This document shows, one piece after another, positions 62,906 to 64,000 of a DNA stretch of 64,000 nucleotides. The DNA is from Thiosulfatihalobacter marinus (lineage in GTDB: Bacteria; Pseudomonadota; Alphaproteobacteria; Rhodobacterales; Rhodobacteraceae), in contig NZ_JAECRZ010000009.1 in assembly GCF_016019955.1 (NCBI RefSeq), positions 100,286 through 164,285 of the forward strand. The letters are read 5' to 3'. Position 1 is the stretch's first letter. Each line of letters begins with the position of its first letter. The notes under the pieces are model-generated. The model did no database searches. It was given only the letters and a program-made list of their open reading frames with translations, and was not told where the DNA came from. Both the position numbers and the translations under genes were made by a program.

Positions 62906-63552
62906 TGCTGGAAAATGTCATGAGGCTTTACAACGCGAACTTCTCACCGAATGCGCTGCGTGTACGGGCGGTGGCGCACGAACTGGGCGTGGAACTCGAA
63001 ATCGTCGAGGTCGACATCCGTGCCGGGGACAACCGCGCGGCGGAATTTCTTGCCCGCAATTCAAATGCAAAGGTGCCTGTTTTGGAGGACGGGAATTTCG
63101 TGCTCTGGGAGTCCCGGGCGATCTGTGCCTATCTGGCCGGGATCCGGCCCGAGGCAGGGCTCTATCCTGATGGCCTCAAGACGCGGGCCCTCGTCGATCA
63201 GTGGGCCTGGTGGCAAGCCATCCACCTAGGCCCGGCGATGCAGAAGTTGTCCTTTGAGCTGTTCCTCAAAGAGAAATTCGGCATGGGCGATCCTGATCCT
63301 ACTGTGGTCGAAGCGGAACGGAAAGCCACCGATCAGTTCCTTGCCGTTCTGGAAACCGGACTCGACGATAAGGATTGGATTGCAGGCGCACTCAGCCTTG
63401 CCGACTTCTATCTGGCGACCACATTCATGTATCGCGACCAAGCGGGGATTTCGCTGGACGAATTCCCCAGAATCGCGGGCTGGATCGGCCGGCTTGAAGC
63501 GCGTGACAGCTGGCAGAAGGCCGTAGCACCGCTTCTTGCGCTCTTCGCCTGA
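62905..63552 (+). CDS. Glutathione S-transferase
   Basis: A 215-residue GST. The thioredoxin-like N-domain has RLYNANFSPNALRVR with Ser as candidate catalytic residue, VPVLEDGNFVLWESRAICAYLA (cis-Pro and ESxAI glutathione site), and the helical C-domain contains WIAGALSLADFYLAT (usual form ..SxADF). It conjugates electrophiles with glutathione. ATG at 62905 or 62920. Last gene of the HxlR-linked run. Confidence 0.9.
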   Translation: MLENVMRLYNANFSPNALRVRAVAHELGVELEIVEVDIRAGDNRAAEFLARNSNAKVPVLEDGNFVLWESRAICAYLAGIRPEAGLYPDGLKTRALVDQWAWWQAIHLGPAMQKLSFELFLKEKFGMGDPDPTVVEAERKATDQFLAVLETGLDDKDWIAGALSLADFYLATTFMYRDQAGISLDEFPRIAGWIGRLEARDSWQKAVAPLLALFA

Positions 63553-63571
63553 CATCGCGCTCGCCGCGATG
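63553..63571 (+). terminator. Short hairpin after the GST gene
   Basis: CATCGCG-CTCGC-CGCGATG forms a 7-bp stem directly after the stop codon. No T-run follows, so it is a weak terminator candidate. Confidence 0.35.
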
Positions 63572-63616
63572 ATTGAACGATCTGCATCACGTCCGGCGAT
63601 CGGCGCGCTATCAGAT

Positions 63617-63790
63617 TTAGACATGAGCAGGAAGCGTCGCATGACAGAAATTAGCCGCAGACAGCCGCGACAACCAACCTGACAAGAGTTCCTCCGGAAG
63701 CAATGCGGCGGTTTTGGGATGTAGATGCTGTGTCTCATCCCGATCTTTAGAGTTTTCGCGCGGAGTGTATTCATCAGGTCCGATAACTCA
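63617..63790 (-). pseudogene. TniQ-like transposition protein fragment
   Basis: On the minus strand a frame ending in TAA at 63619-63617 reads LHPKTAALLPEELLSGWLS followed by RLSAANFCHATLPAHV. This matches the N-terminal TniQ pattern (P..PELLSSWL.RLA.AN) from memory. The frame is closed on both sides within about 60 codons, so only a fragment remains. The rest of 63572-64000 contains short protein-like stretches, such as VLGIPLAEAVRSVFVLDERH on the minus strand near 63815-63900, that I cannot assign to a family. Confidence 0.4.
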
Positions 63791-64000
63791 GCATCCGTCG
63801 CGCCAATTGAGCACGTGCCGTTCGTCCAAGACAAAGACTGATCTCACGGCCTCCGCGAGCGGGATGCCGAGCACAGTGTAACCGTGCAGGACAGCTATGC
63901 GGGTGTCACTGTTCCCTTAATTCGGTTCTGCCTCAATCTGTGTGGCGCAGTGGCAGCATTCGGGCTCTGAGGAGTTCTGGTCCGGCGCGACCGTACATGG

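Overview
The window looks like a chromosome or megaplasmid segment of a GC-rich alphaproteobacterium, most likely Rhodobacterales/Roseobacter type. This is judged from codon use, the family mix (two-gene acyl-CoA carboxylase, etfBA, MaoC and PaaK-like enzymes, IS66 remnant) and Liv-type ABC transporters; no marker gene fixes the species. About 53 kb (1-53222) is a dense island for uptake and beta-oxidation-like breakdown of CoA-linked, branched carboxylic acids. The last 10 kb is unrelated: an RND efflux operon with two TetR genes, then an HxlR-linked quinone/aromatic stress cluster, bounded by decayed transposase pieces.

Layout. (1) 1-11254 (+): one tight operon with enoyl-CoA hydratase (cut by the window edge), acyl-CoA dehydrogenase, PaaK-like CoA ligase, acyl-CoA carboxylase beta and alpha, HMG-CoA-lyase-like enzyme, SDR, citrate-synthase-fold lyase, second acyl-CoA dehydrogenase and HTD2/mesaconyl-CoA-hydratase-like dehydratase. 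It resembles leucine (Liu) and acyclic terpene (Atu) catabolism with an extra C-C lyase branch. (2) 11296-19130 (+): ABC importer with an embedded long acyl-CoA synthetase and an SDR. (3) 19156-23599: racemase-like CoA-transferase-family gene (-), and enoyl-CoA hydratase, thiolase and dehydrogenase (+). (4) 23642-25274: two gene relics joined head to head. (5) 25422-34532 (-): two operons. One has transglutaminase-like, MaoC, two overlapping acyl-CoA dehydrogenases, crotonase and PaaK-like genes. The other has DUF35, a Cys-less thiolase-like protein, double-hotdog hydratase and alpha-methylacyl-CoA racemase. (6) 34637-36965 (+): two family III CoA-transferases. (7) 36989-53222 (-): dehydrogenase, etfBA, two crotonases, tandem binding proteins, a second ABC/synthetase set, an enoyl-CoA-reductase-like SDR, a dehydrogenase and a CoA-transferase.

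The parts fit together as import, CoA activation (synthetases, PaaK-like ligases, CoA-transferases), stereo-inversion of alpha-methyl groups (two racemase-like proteins), dehydrogenation feeding ETF, hydration, and C-C cleavage by thiolysis, predicted retro-aldol, HMG-CoA-lyase-like and citryl-CoA-lyase-like reactions. Having tools for both alpha- and beta-methyl branches suggests an isoprenoid or steroid-side-chain-like substrate. No ring-cleaving genes are present, and the substrate is inference.

The strongest new signal is a 16-bp inverted repeat, consensus TCTAAC-N4-GTTAGA. It occurs (three perfect copies, three degraded) at six promoters between 11.3 and 53.3 kb and overlaps the predicted -10 or spacer each time. 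It ties the separate operons into one apparent repressor regulon whose regulator is not encoded in this window.
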